Positions 33,485-41,863 of a stretch of 64,000 nucleotides of DNA are shown here, piece after piece (the first letter of the stretch is position 1; each line of letters starts with the position of its first letter). The DNA is from Pelorhabdus rhamnosifermentans (GTDB lineage Bacteria; Bacillota; Negativicutes; UMGS1260). The DNA is taken from NCBI RefSeq assembly GCF_018835585.1, contig NZ_JAHGVE010000005.1, forward strand, positions 170,190-234,189, in the 5' to 3' direction. A model generated the notes under the pieces. It did no database searches. It worked only from the letters and a program-made list of their open reading frames with translations, and was not told the DNA's origin. A program made the translations under genes and the position numbers.

Positions 33485-33690
33485 CTAGAGACAAAATCTA
33501 GCCATAATTGTATCAATATATCTCAAATGATAATCATAATGAAGACACTCATCCACTTCATCCGATGTCAGATATTTGCTAATATCGGCACCCTTTTTTA
33601 TATTTGTCTTGAAGTCAGCGCCTTCCATCCATTTCGTCATGGAATTGGTTGCACCCAGCGATAAGTTTCATCACGAGCAACACTCTTGCT
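33485..33690 (-). pseudogene. C-terminal remnant of adenylosuccinate lyase (purB)
   Basis: Upstream of purA a short frame reads ARDETYRWVQPIP. After a one-base loss it continues MTKWMEGADFKTNIKKGADI, then SKYLTSDEVDECLHYDYHLR and YIDTIMARFCL before a stop at 33485. This matches the end of PurB proteins (VQPxxM..W, then CFDYxYHLKxVDxIxxR). The rest of the gene is gone. PurB acts immediately after PurA, so an ancestral purB-purA operon is likely. I see nothing else in 33691-33860. Confidence 0.75.
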
Positions 33691-33867
33691 TATTGAGACA
33701 ATTAAAACTCTCAAAAAAACTTAATCATTCATTCTTACGGGATTACATGCATTTTATCCCTTAAATATCATATCATCTGTTTTTTTCAGTGTCAATAAAA
33801 AAGTCGAATATTATTTAATATTAACATATAAACGTTCGGATTTTTTCGTGAAAGACTGCCAAAAAAA

Positions 33868-33901
33868 AACGGCTCTACAGATTATTTTCTATAGAGCCGT
33901 T
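33868..33901. terminator. Terminator of the feo operon
   Basis: AACGGCTCTA and TAGAGCCGTT pair across a 14-nt loop; the minus strand continues with nine T residues. Confidence 0.75.
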
Positions 33902-33908
33902 TCATTTA

Positions 33909-34055
33909 TCATCCCTTTTTGCAAGAGCCGAATTTCGTTGAAGAACAACCTTTGCAACAACTGCAAGTCGTTTTCCCTTGTACCTCTTTCCATAATAACC
34001 GAATTACATAAAAAACAGCTAAAATACCCACACCAAATAAAATGATTTGTTCCAT
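33909..34055 (-). CDS. FeoB-associated Cys-rich membrane protein
   Basis: The 48-residue product has one transmembrane helix (MEQIILFGVGILAVFYVIRL) and a Cys-rich tail (CSCCKGCSSTKFGSC). This is the layout of the small FeoB-associated proteins, thought to assist FeoB in place of FeoC. AAGGAGATGGAG precedes the ATG, 12 bp after the feoB stop. Confidence 0.85.
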   Translation of the reverse strand: MEQIILFGVGILAVFYVIRLLWKEVQGKTTCSCCKGCSSTKFGSCKKG

Positions 34056-34067
34056 TTCTCCATCTCC

Positions 34068-36446
34068 TTAAATTCCAATGCCCAAGAACAGCCCTCCCTG
34101 GTAGACAATAAAGGCAAGTACCCAGGCCAGACTCGTCGTATAAGCTGAAGCAAAAATCGCCCATTTCCAAGAATTCGTTTCCCGTTTAATTGTTGCAACA
34201 GCCGCTAAACAAGGTGAATAAACCAGGCAGAAAACCATTAAAGTATAAGCAATAAGCGGATTAAATGCGGGGTCTGCTGCAAGTGCTGTTTGTAATGGCA
34301 ATGTCTTTTCGCCGACATCACCAACACTATAAATGGTACCTAATGTTCCTACAACGACTTCTTTCGCTGAAAAGCCTGCAATAAGGGCAATGTTGATTTT
34401 CCAATCGAAACCTAGCGGAGCCATGACAGGTTCTAAAAATTTACCGATTGTCCCGGCATAACTTTGACCGATTTTTTCAGCACCCTTTTCTTTATCCAGT
34501 TCATCTTTCGCATCCTCTAAATCGCCTTTTAGTTCTGCATAATGATTGGCGCTTTCAAAGATTTCAGGCTGTTCTTCTTCAATCGTTTTTAAATCACTTT
34601 CTTGCTTCGCTGATAGAACGGCTAATTGGGAATCGTCATCATCAAGATCTTCGGTAGCCTTTTTAAAATCTTCCTGAACAGCTAAAATTTTATCGATTGT
34701 ATCTTTCAGTGCATTATTTTCATCAATATTAGCTATATTTAGAGGCTCATTAATTTCTGTATTCACTCGCTGAGTAAATTGTACTTCTGCTTGCTCTGCA
34801 GCCGCTTCATAGTCTTTTGAATACTCCACATTGCTCGGGAAATTCGTCAAGAACCACATAATAATACTGACAGCTAAAATAATTGTTCCCGCTTTTTTCA
34901 AATACAGAACACTACGTTCCCACATATGAATGAAAACACTCTTGATTGTTGGCAGATGATAAGGCGGGAGTTCCATAATAAACGGCTCTGTTACACCTTT
35001 AAATAAGACCGACCGAAAAATACGCGCCATTAAAATAGCCAGTACAATTCCTAACAAATAAATAGAAAATAAGACATTTCCGGCAACATCGTCATGAAAA
35101 AATGCAGCAATTAAGACACTATAAATAGGTAACCGCGCACTACAACTCATAAGCGGTGAAACTAAAATCGTTACTAACCTGTCGCGAGGATTTTCAAGTG
35201 TCCGCGTTCCCATAATGGCCGGAACGCCGCAACCAAATCCTAGTAACAAGGGAATAAAAGATTTTCCATGCAGTCCAACCTTACGCATAATACGATCCAT
35301 GACAAAAGCCGCCCGCGCCATATAGCCTGTGTCTTCCAATAATGAAATGGCTAAAAATAAAATTAAAATAAGCGGCAAAAATGAAATGACACTGCCAACA
35401 CCGCCGAAAATTCCATCAACAATAAGTGATTTTAAATCGCCCTCAGGTAAAGCTTGACCGACGAGAGCACTCCCAACCTTAATTCCCTGTGCAAGCCAAT
35501 CTTGCGGATACTTCCCCACGGTGAACACTAGGGTAAATACGATCCACATCATTCCTAAAAAGATGGGAATACCCAAAACACGATTGGTTAAAACTTTGTC
35601 AATCTTATCAGACAGCGTCACTGCATGTTCCGGTCTTCCTGAAACAGCCTGGCGATATAGGTCCCCAACAAACTGATAACGCAAAGTAGCAATGGTCATT
35701 TCCGGATCTTCATCGAAATCTTTTTGCAACGTTTCTCGCAATGTTTTGGCATGGGCTATGATGGCCGGCCCGCCCGCTACATTTTGAATACGCCCCATAA
35801 TATCTTGATCATTTTCCAATAATTTTAGCGCCATCCACCGTATCGGATATTTTAAATCCTGACTTAAAGCGCTCAGCTGGTTTACTAATTCTTGAATCGG
35901 CTCTTCAATGGTTTTTCCATAGTCGATAGAAAAAGACCTTGCACTCTGCTGCGCGGCTTGTACGACAGATTCTAGCATTCTCTCAGTACCTTCGCCACGA
36001 TTACCAATCATCCGTGCTACTGGCACAGACAGTTTTTCAGCCAGAATCTTATCCTGAATCATCAGCCCTTGTGATTCTGCCACATCAACCATATTGAGGG
36101 CCAAAACAAAGGGCCGCTCTAATTCCAACAGCTGAACAGCTAAATAAAGGTTCCGTTCCAAATTGGCCGCATCCAAAATATCGACGACAACATCCGGTTT
36201 TTCCTGAACAATGAAATCGCGTGCAACAACTTCTTCAGGCGAATACGTCGTTAAACTATAAGTACCAGGCAAATCGACTAGCAAAAGATCGTATTCCTTA
36301 AACCTGCGAGTTCCTTCTTTTTTTTCAACAGTCACTCCGGAATAATTCCCCACGTGTTGTCTGGACCCTGTTAAATTATTAAAAATCGTTGTTTTACCCG
36401 AATTAGGATTCCCGGCAAGGGCAATTCGTAGTTTTTTCGCTTCCAT
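34068..36446 (-). CDS. feoB: Ferrous iron transporter FeoB
   Basis: The 792-residue protein has an N-terminal G domain (G1 GNPNSGKTTIFN, G3 DLPGTYSL, G4 NMVD) and a GDI-like linker. A polytopic membrane domain follows, with Cys/Gly-rich gates (FGCGVPAIMGTR, SPLMSCSARLP). A long charged insertion (about 575-660, EEEQPEIFESANH) lies between later helices. It imports Fe2+ with GTP hydrolysis. AAAGGAGC precedes the ATG. It is the third gene of a Fur-box operon. Confidence 0.96.
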   Translation of the reverse strand: MEAKKLRIALAGNPNSGKTTIFNNLTGSRQHVGNYSGVTVEKKEGTRRFKEYDLLLVDLPGTYSLTTYSPEEVVARDFIVQEKPDVVVDILDAANLERNLYLAVQLLELERPFVLALNMVDVAESQGLMIQDKILAEKLSVPVARMIGNRGEGTERMLESVVQAAQQSARSFSIDYGKTIEEPIQELVNQLSALSQDLKYPIRWMALKLLENDQDIMGRIQNVAGGPAIIAHAKTLRETLQKDFDEDPEMTIATLRYQFVGDLYRQAVSGRPEHAVTLSDKIDKVLTNRVLGIPIFLGMMWIVFTLVFTVGKYPQDWLAQGIKVGSALVGQALPEGDLKSLIVDGIFGGVGSVISFLPLILILFLAISLLEDTGYMARAAFVMDRIMRKVGLHGKSFIPLLLGFGCGVPAIMGTRTLENPRDRLVTILVSPLMSCSARLPIYSVLIAAFFHDDVAGNVLFSIYLLGIVLAILMARIFRSVLFKGVTEPFIMELPPYHLPTIKSVFIHMWERSVLYLKKAGTIILAVSIIMWFLTNFPSNVEYSKDYEAAAEQAEVQFTQRVNTEINEPLNIANIDENNALKDTIDKILAVQEDFKKATEDLDDDDSQLAVLSAKQESDLKTIEEEQPEIFESANHYAELKGDLEDAKDELDKEKGAEKIGQSYAGTIGKFLEPVMAPLGFDWKINIALIAGFSAKEVVVGTLGTIYSVGDVGEKTLPLQTALAADPAFNPLIAYTLMVFCLVYSPCLAAVATIKRETNSWKWAIFASAYTTSLAWVLAFIVYQGGLFLGIGI

Positions 36447-36504
36447 ATCTTCGCTCCTTTAACTTTAAAGTTAGTTTTTCCTGACTTTTAACCGTAAAAA
36501 ATAT

Positions 36505-36717
36505 CTATTTTACATAAACCTGACAAGCCATACCTTGCTGAATCATCAGCCGCGTATCTTGAACCTTGAGTAATACTGTCGATGATGTACGTTGAAGAAT
36601 TTGGATGATTGCACCAGGAAAAATCCCCAAATTAACGAGACGCATCCGTAGTTCATGAGGACCCTCAAGTGAGGAAACTGTAAAAGCTTCTCCAGATTTC
36701 GCCATAACTAGCGGCAT
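36505..36717 (-). CDS. feoA: FeoA-like SH3 domain protein (second copy)
   Basis: The start MPLVMAKSGEAFTV after AGGAGGAG gives 70 residues; seven upstream codons are excluded. The SH3-like fold follows the FeoA pattern: LRMRLVNLGIFPGAIIQILQ and VLLKVQDTRLMIQQGMA. FeoA proteins bind the cytosolic face of FeoB. It lies 58 bp before feoB and 22 bp after the first feoA. Confidence 0.9.
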   Translation of the reverse strand: MPLVMAKSGEAFTVSSLEGPHELRMRLVNLGIFPGAIIQILQRTSSTVLLKVQDTRLMIQQGMACQVYVK

Positions 36718-36739
36718 AATAACTCCTCCTATAATCACT

Positions 36740-36973
36740 TTATAAGGCTACATCGACTTGGATACTTTCAGCTTCCGCCTTGCGTAGCGAGAGATTGAAT
36801 CCTTTGGCCTTAATCTCCATGGGATCACCGAGTGGCGCAAATTTTTGAACCTGAATTGCTGTGCCTGGTGTAATGCCCATATCAAGCAGTCGCCTTTGTA
36901 TCACGCCTGTTCCGATTATTTTATTAACCCTTCCCTGTTCGCCAGAACGTAATTGATTCAAAGCTTTAACCAT
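36740..36973 (-). CDS. feoA: FeoA family protein (first copy)
   Basis: The 77-residue protein shows LRSGEQGRVNKIIGTGVIQR, LLDMGITPGTAIQVQK and PLGDPMEIKAKGFNLSLRKA, classic FeoA motifs. AAAAAGGAGCG precedes the ATG. It is the first solid gene of the feo operon, with a Fur box 121 bp upstream. Two feoA genes in tandem are common in Negativicutes and Clostridia. Confidence 0.93.
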   Translation of the reverse strand: MVKALNQLRSGEQGRVNKIIGTGVIQRRLLDMGITPGTAIQVQKFAPLGDPMEIKAKGFNLSLRKAEAESIQVDVAL

Positions 36974-36975
36974 GA

Positions 36976-37071
36976 TTATCGCTCCTTTTTTTCTTCAAAA
37001 TAATTCAATGCTGTTTTTCTCAGCGGCACTAATAAAATGATGATTGGCAATGCAGCAAGCGAGCTAATCAC
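36976..37071 (-). CDS. Possible small hydrophobic leader protein of the feo operon
   Basis: A GTG close after GGAG opens a 31-codon frame (VISSLAALPIIILLVPLRKT) ending 2 bp before feoA, encoding one hydrophobic helix and a charged tail. The open frame extends further up through the Fur box, which would be outside the transcript. Its reality is doubtful. Confidence 0.3.
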   Translation of the reverse strand: MISSLAALPIIILLVPLRKTALNYFEEKKER

Positions 37072-37093
37072 CTTGCTCCATGAAGCAAATAAC

Positions 37094-37108
37094 TGATAAT
37101 GATTATCA
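37094..37108 (-). promoter_or_regulatory. Fur box of the feo operon
   Basis: TGATAATGATTATCA is an exact match to the 7-1-7 Fur/PerR-family palindrome TGATAATNATTATCA. It lies 121 bp upstream of the first feoA, indicating repression by iron-loaded Fur. Confidence 0.88.
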
Positions 37109-37180
37109 GTATCGATAAGATTATTGTATCTGCCTTTTACGGATTTGTCAATCCACATATTAACGTTACCTTGTGCAGTA

Positions 37181-37231
37181 AAAAGTGTAGCAGCCTATTA
37201 CCGTATCAAAGCAATAGGCTGCTACACTTTT
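37181..37231. terminator. Strong bidirectional terminator
   Basis: A perfect 19-bp stem starting AAAAGTGTAGCAGCC, with a 13-nt loop, is flanked by A and T runs. It ends the BASS-larA operon and insulates the feo promoter. Confidence 0.85.
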
Positions 37232-37260
37232 TCTGTGCTATATTCTTTATAAAATAGCTG

Positions 37261-38550
37261 CTATGAAAGTTTTGGCAAAGTATTTGCTGCATGCGGCATC
37301 AAATGAGTTGTTAAGTCTCTGCCTCGTTTCTGATAAGTCATCGTTAAGGCTTCAGCTAAGGTCTTCACGACAGTAATTCCGGCTTTTCTCAGTAATTTTG
37401 GATCAAGATCAGATACTAAAATAAAGTCAAATTTTTCAGCTGTTTCACAAAAATAATAACCCACATATTTTGAAATACTATAATCTTTGCGAAGAACCTT
37501 TTCCCGCTCCAATACCGTATCATAATTTAAAATCATATCTTGTACTTCAGCGTTACCACCCAACCCTTCGCGGCATTGTGTCATAACAATCAACGTACCA
37601 CCCGGTTTCGCTGCTTCGCGTGCATTAATTACCGTTTTAATGGATTGATATAAATTAATATCCTTTGGATAGCCACCTGCTGATGCAACAACTAAATCGG
37701 CCTTTTCGGAAATCGGCACGCCGTCAATCGCATCAACGAGTTTACGTCCTGCGGCATGCGCATCTAAATAATGCCCGGCTACAGCACCTGCCAAATTGCC
37801 ATCAGGTCCCATCACAACATTAAACATAAAAGTAGGACGAACAAAGCTGGCGGCCTCAACCATATCTAAATGAAGACGGTTCGTTTGAACATAACCGGAT
37901 CGTACATCAGGATCAGCCCCTTCCCCCAGTGTATCATTAAGTGATAAAGCATGATTGGCCATAATGGTTTCATAAGAAGAAATCCCAGGAAGAATGTATT
38001 TTTTTCCGCCTGACCACCCAGCAAGAAAGTGGTAAACAATCCCGCCTGTAATGACGATATGATCACAGGACATCGCTGTCTTATTGACATAAACAGGTGT
38101 ATGATAGGTTGTTTCACCTAAATAAACAAGGTTCTCCTTGTCATAGCAATCATGGTCGACTACGTCAAAGCGATCAGCTAAAACCGAACCTAGGAGCGAG
38201 CGATGTTCTTCTTTCGTTTGTTTCCGGTGTGATCCAAGAGCACTGATAAACAGAATATCCTCGTCTTTTACACCGCCGGCATGTAGTTCTTCTACAATGC
38301 GAAATAAATATTTATCTGTCTTTTGCCAAGTACGTGTTGCATCAGGGATCACGACACACACAGTTTCACCGGCATGAACCAATTCTTTCAGACGAGCACT
38401 GCCAATAGGATGCCGCAAAGCATCAAGAATAATTTCATCTTCCCCTTTTGTTACTTCAACAGGGCTACCTGTAATGACTTGCAACACTTTTTCTTCACTT
38501 ATCTCTGCCTCCATAACAGAGTCGCCATAATTGAATACTATCTTTTTCAC
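37261..38550 (-). CDS. LarA-family nickel-dependent hydroxyacid racemase/epimerase
   Basis: The 429-residue protein starts from GTG. It has LarA landmarks: DATRTWQKTDKYLF, SALGSHRKQT with the first catalytic His, the second His in DHDCY or VYHFLAG, and SGGKKYILPGIS with the Lys that carries the pincer nickel cofactor. LarA proteins racemise lactate; homologues act on malate, phenyllactate, hydroxyglutarate and others, so the substrate is open. No larBCE is nearby. It follows the BASS gene by 36 bp in a T-box operon, suggesting an imported 2-hydroxy acid as substrate. Confidence 0.88.
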   Translation of the reverse strand: MKKIVFNYGDSVMEAEISEEKVLQVITGSPVEVTKGEDEIILDALRHPIGSARLKELVHAGETVCVVIPDATRTWQKTDKYLFRIVEELHAGGVKDEDILFISALGSHRKQTKEEHRSLLGSVLADRFDVVDHDCYDKENLVYLGETTYHTPVYVNKTAMSCDHIVITGGIVYHFLAGWSGGKKYILPGISSYETIMANHALSLNDTLGEGADPDVRSGYVQTNRLHLDMVEAASFVRPTFMFNVVMGPDGNLAGAVAGHYLDAHAAGRKLVDAIDGVPISEKADLVVASAGGYPKDINLYQSIKTVINAREAAKPGGTLIVMTQCREGLGGNAEVQDMILNYDTVLEREKVLRKDYSISKYVGYYFCETAEKFDFILVSDLDPKLLRKAGITVVKTLAEALTMTYQKRGRDLTTHLMPHAANTLPKLS

Positions 38551-38586
38551 AACAAACGCCTACTTTCTTAACAATAATCATGACAC

Positions 38587-39555
38587 TTAGTTTTCTGATT
38601 TAGCCAAAACAGGCGCGCCTTCTGCTACTGGCTCATCCTTCGTACCCCAATAGCTTGCAAGTAAGCTGCCACTAATATTTTGCCAGATACTACATAGAGC
38701 AGCAGGAAGGGCGGCCATCGGATCAAGATGAACCATGGCCAAGGCAACAGCCAATCCGGAATTTTCCATGCCAATTTCAAAAGTGAGAGCCCGTGCCTTT
38801 TTTTCGCCCATACGTACACCATGAGCAGCACCATAGCCAAATAATAACCCAATACCATTATGCAAAAACACTGCTAAGAGCAAAATAGATCCGACTGTCG
38901 CCAAGCGGCTGGCATTAACCGCCACAACAGATGTTAAAATAGTAATAATCAGAACAACCGAAACTGCCGGAACAACTTTGCTGACCTTTTCTACTACCGA
39001 ACGCAAGAGCATCCTTAATACAACACCCGTCGCAACAGGCAACAGAACAATTTTGACAATTTCAACAAACAGGACGGTTACATTAATGGGAATAAAAGTT
39101 CCCGCTAATAGCAAAAACATATAGGGCGTAAGGACAGGCGCCAAAATGGTATTTACGCTCGAAACAGTGACCGATAAGGCCGTGTCTCCTTTAGCTATAA
39201 AAGACATCACATTCGATGCTGTTCCACTTGGACAGGTGCCAAGTAATACAACACCTGCTGCAAGAGCTGGCGGCAAACCAAGTACTTTCGCCACACAAAA
39301 ACCTACAAAAGGCATAATTAAATAGCGGAAACCCACACCATATAAAACATCTTTGGGACGACTAAAAACTAATTTAAAATCATCGAATGACAGGGTAAGA
39401 CCCATGCCTAACATAATAAGACCAAGTAAATAAGAAATATGAGGAACAATGGGCTTAAATGGCTCCGGTTCTACATAGGCAAGAACAGAAAAGACAATAA
39501 TCCACAAAGTAAACTTCTCACAAATAAATTTTGCACCTTTTTCTAATACATTCAT
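38587..39555 (-). CDS. Bile acid:sodium symporter family (BASS) transporter
   Basis: The 322-residue protein has about nine to ten transmembrane helices. It carries the BASS signatures GMGLTLSFDDF and LLGTCPSGTASNVMSFIAKG, and GMENSGLAVALA in the second repeat. Bacterial members import organic acids such as pantoate or 2-oxo acids with sodium. It lies behind a T-box leader and before a LarA-like gene, which suggests uptake of a hydroxy or oxo acid related to the amino acid sensed. Confidence 0.9.
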   Translation of the reverse strand: MNVLEKGAKFICEKFTLWIIVFSVLAYVEPEPFKPIVPHISYLLGLIMLGMGLTLSFDDFKLVFSRPKDVLYGVGFRYLIMPFVGFCVAKVLGLPPALAAGVVLLGTCPSGTASNVMSFIAKGDTALSVTVSSVNTILAPVLTPYMFLLLAGTFIPINVTVLFVEIVKIVLLPVATGVVLRMLLRSVVEKVSKVVPAVSVVLIITILTSVVAVNASRLATVGSILLLAVFLHNGIGLLFGYGAAHGVRMGEKKARALTFEIGMENSGLAVALAMVHLDPMAALPAALCSIWQNISGSLLASYWGTKDEPVAEGAPVLAKSEN

Positions 39556-39595
39556 TCTTAAATCCCTCCATTAGGTAGATAATGAAATTTAAACA

Positions 39596-39945
39596 ATAAA
39601 AAACCTCTTACCTCCTTGAACTAATCAAGGGGCAAGAGGTTAATCTCGCGGTACCACCCTTATTCATATGAGCGAATAATAAAAAGCTCATACATCTCTC
39701 ATCAGGTCTAACAACCCTAGCAATATAACGGTTGCACTCACAAGGAGCTGTTTCCGGCGCGGCCTACTACAAACTTCAGCCTTGCAGTTCAGGAGTGATC
39801 AATTATATATTTCTGCTACCGGTTCACACCAACCACCGGTTCTCTGAAACAGATGCTATACAAATATCTCCATCACAACTTTTCATTCACACTATGCAAT
39901 TCATTGATCCAATAAAATGTAACTTCGTAATGTAGTTACAAGTAT
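39596..39945 (-). promoter_or_regulatory. T-box leader of the BASS-larA operon
   Basis: The canonical T-box AGGGTGGTACCGCGAGA lies at 39644-39660. A terminator with arms AACCTCTT and AAGAGGTT plus T6 lies at 39596-39642. Stem I shows the AGAGA bulge and the GGTGGTTGGTG apical motif (ACCGGT arms). The presumed specifier region reads CTGAACTGCAAGG. UGC (Cys) fits the GAAC register. But the TGGT anti-acceptor pairs with an A73 tRNA, unlike normal tRNA-Cys, so Ala (GCA) or Leu (CUG) remain possible. Confidence 0.88.
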
Positions 39946-39997
39946 ACACGACAATAAAAGAATCTGTCAACCCCGAATTGCTATTCTTTCGATCTTT

Positions 39998-41410
39998 TTA
40001 TCCCAATGACTCTTCAGTGTCCAAGGCAACAGCGGATTTTCCTTCAAGCACATGAACACCCACAAAGGTACCCAAACATACGAGCCATTCTAAAAAGATT
40101 ACATGGGGGAAAATCCGAATTTGCGGTACTGTCTGCCACAAAATAAGCGTCACGACTCCGGCCACAATCGTATAAAAGGCCGCTGACTTGGAGCACATTT
40201 TAGGTGCATAAATTGTAAATAGCACTATCACACTAAAGCTTGCCGTCAAGCTGAGGGCGACCATTAAGGTTTTAATAATCCCACTAATAGTTAAAGCTAA
40301 CACGAAAGTCATAAACCCAAAAATTACGACAGATAACTTGGTTATGAGTAAATATTTCTGCTCACTTACAGCCGGGTTAATCGACTTTTTATAAACATCT
40401 TGTGAAAATAGCGTCGCTGCACTTAAAAGAAGATTGGATGCCGCTGAAATATCAGCAGACCAGAGAGCAGCAAGCGTCAATCCGGCTAAAACAGGATTGA
40501 GCGTCATAATCGTTTGGGTCAAGGCCAGCGCACCTGTTGTTTCAGGGAACTGTACCTTGGCGGCAATCCCTAGCAAGGCACAAAGAAAACCGACAGGAAT
40601 CATCATCAAGCCACCCCATAAAAAGCCATTACGGCTGGTGCGTGTATCTTTGGCGCCGAGTGAAATTTGAACAATACTCTGCAAGGAAAGATTAACTGTA
40701 ATCATGACAGCAAACCAACTGACAATTTGCTGCCAACCCACGCCTTGAAACCAATCAAAATAAGGAATATCTGCGGGCAGTTGCTGCGCCATGGCTGTCA
40801 ATCCACCTGATGTTCCTACTTGAATAATTGTTGCAAGGGTAATCCCCACGTAAATAAGGACAATATGGAGAAGGTTTGAAAGGCTTGCGGACCACATCCC
40901 CCCCACAAAAGTCACACTGATAAACACAATCGCACTTGTAATCATGCCTGTTTGAAAATCGAAAACATTCGGCAGTAAGGCATGAAGAATACTTCCCCCA
41001 GCAATATATTGCAAGGAAGTAATAATCAATTGAATGAATATCTGACAAATAACACCAGCGATCACGCCCTTTTTATCATAGTATTTACCAAGCAACTCGG
41101 GAATGGTGGAAATATGAAGCTGACGATATTTTTTCGCCAATAAAAGCCCCATCGTGATCGCACCTGCCGCCCAAGCCGCTGTATACCATCCAGCAGACAG
41201 GCCCACTTGATAGGCCTGCTCAGCCACACCAATCGTTGAGGCACCGCCAATAGCCAATCCAACGATAGAAACGGTAATGAGTGGTGTCGTCAATCTTCTA
41301 CCAGCTAAAACATAGTTTTCTGTACTGCCTTTTGTACGACGATGACCATAAAGACCAATAAAGAATAAAGCAATAATATATAAAGCAACAATTAACAAGG
41401 GAATATTCAT
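39998..41410 (-). CDS. Sodium:solute symporter (SSS family)
   Basis: The 470-residue protein has about 13 transmembrane helices and SSS landmarks: YVLAGRRLTTPLITVSIVGL, GGASTIGVAEQAYQVGLSAG and WSADISAASNLLLSAATLFS with sodium-site Ser/Ala residues. Substrates in this family include proline, pantothenate and monocarboxylates. AGGAGGG precedes the ATG. It is controlled by its own T-box leader with a specifier context like that of the BASS operon, so both transporters probably answer to the same amino acid. Confidence 0.9.
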   Translation of the reverse strand: MNIPLLIVALYIIALFFIGLYGHRRTKGSTENYVLAGRRLTTPLITVSIVGLAIGGASTIGVAEQAYQVGLSAGWYTAAWAAGAITMGLLLAKKYRQLHISTIPELLGKYYDKKGVIAGVICQIFIQLIITSLQYIAGGSILHALLPNVFDFQTGMITSAIVFISVTFVGGMWSASLSNLLHIVLIYVGITLATIIQVGTSGGLTAMAQQLPADIPYFDWFQGVGWQQIVSWFAVMITVNLSLQSIVQISLGAKDTRTSRNGFLWGGLMMIPVGFLCALLGIAAKVQFPETTGALALTQTIMTLNPVLAGLTLAALWSADISAASNLLLSAATLFSQDVYKKSINPAVSEQKYLLITKLSVVIFGFMTFVLALTISGIIKTLMVALSLTASFSVIVLFTIYAPKMCSKSAAFYTIVAGVVTLILWQTVPQIRIFPHVIFLEWLVCLGTFVGVHVLEGKSAVALDTEESLG

Positions 41411-41465
41411 CGTGAACCCTCCTAAAATAGTGATCGTTATTTACTCTTATTCCGGATATAAGAAT

Positions 41466-41513
41466 AAAAAAATCGCCCCAAAAAGGGACGATCAAATCGT
41501 GGTACCACCCAAA
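41466..41513 (-). promoter_or_regulatory. Second T-box expression platform without Stem I
   Basis: GGGTGGTACCACGATTTGAT is followed by a terminator hairpin (ATCGTCCC and GGGGCGAT with T7). There is an antiterminator and a terminator but only about 15 nt separates it from the first terminator, so there is no room for its own Stem I. It forms a second decision point in the same leader. Confidence 0.7.
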
Positions 41514-41520
41514 ATTGATT

Positions 41521-41800
41521 TATTTAACCAAAAAAAATAGCACCTGCGATAAAGGGGCGAAAATATCGCGGTACCACCCTAGTTGATGAAAATAAACCTA
41601 CTCTGACCTTTAACGGCGGTAAACCGTTCAAGCCTACTATTAATTTCAGCTCGCAGTTCAAGAAGGAACTTCATTATGCTCCTCAACTAGTTTACACCAA
41701 CCACTAGCTCTCTGAATGAATACACATAACTACTCTTTCTATCATTACCTTTGACTCTATACACTTGTTATAGACATTATATGCAGAAATAAATACATCG
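41521..41800 (-). promoter_or_regulatory. T-box leader of the SSS transporter gene
   Basis: Stem I carries AGAGA and GTGGTTGGTG with CTAGT/ACTAG arms. The specifier region reads CTTGAACTGCGAGC, then comes GTAGGCTTGAACGG, the T-box AGGGTGGTACCGCG at 41567-41580, and a terminator with GCGATA/TATCGC arms ending in T8. The specifier context matches that of the BASS leader except A to G after TGC. Confidence 0.88.
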
Positions 41801-41863
41801 TCAAGATAAAATTACACTTTTACAAAAAAAAAAAGAAAATAACAGAGCCTAACGGCCCCGTTA

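Noticed and set aside
36976..37158. 60-residue protein before feoA
   Set aside because: The full frame runs across the Fur box and therefore upstream of the transcript; only a 31-codon version is conceivable and is listed at low confidence.
39732..39935. ORFs across the T-box leaders
   Set aside because: They lie inside structured leader RNA, on the opposite strand, with no ribosome sites.
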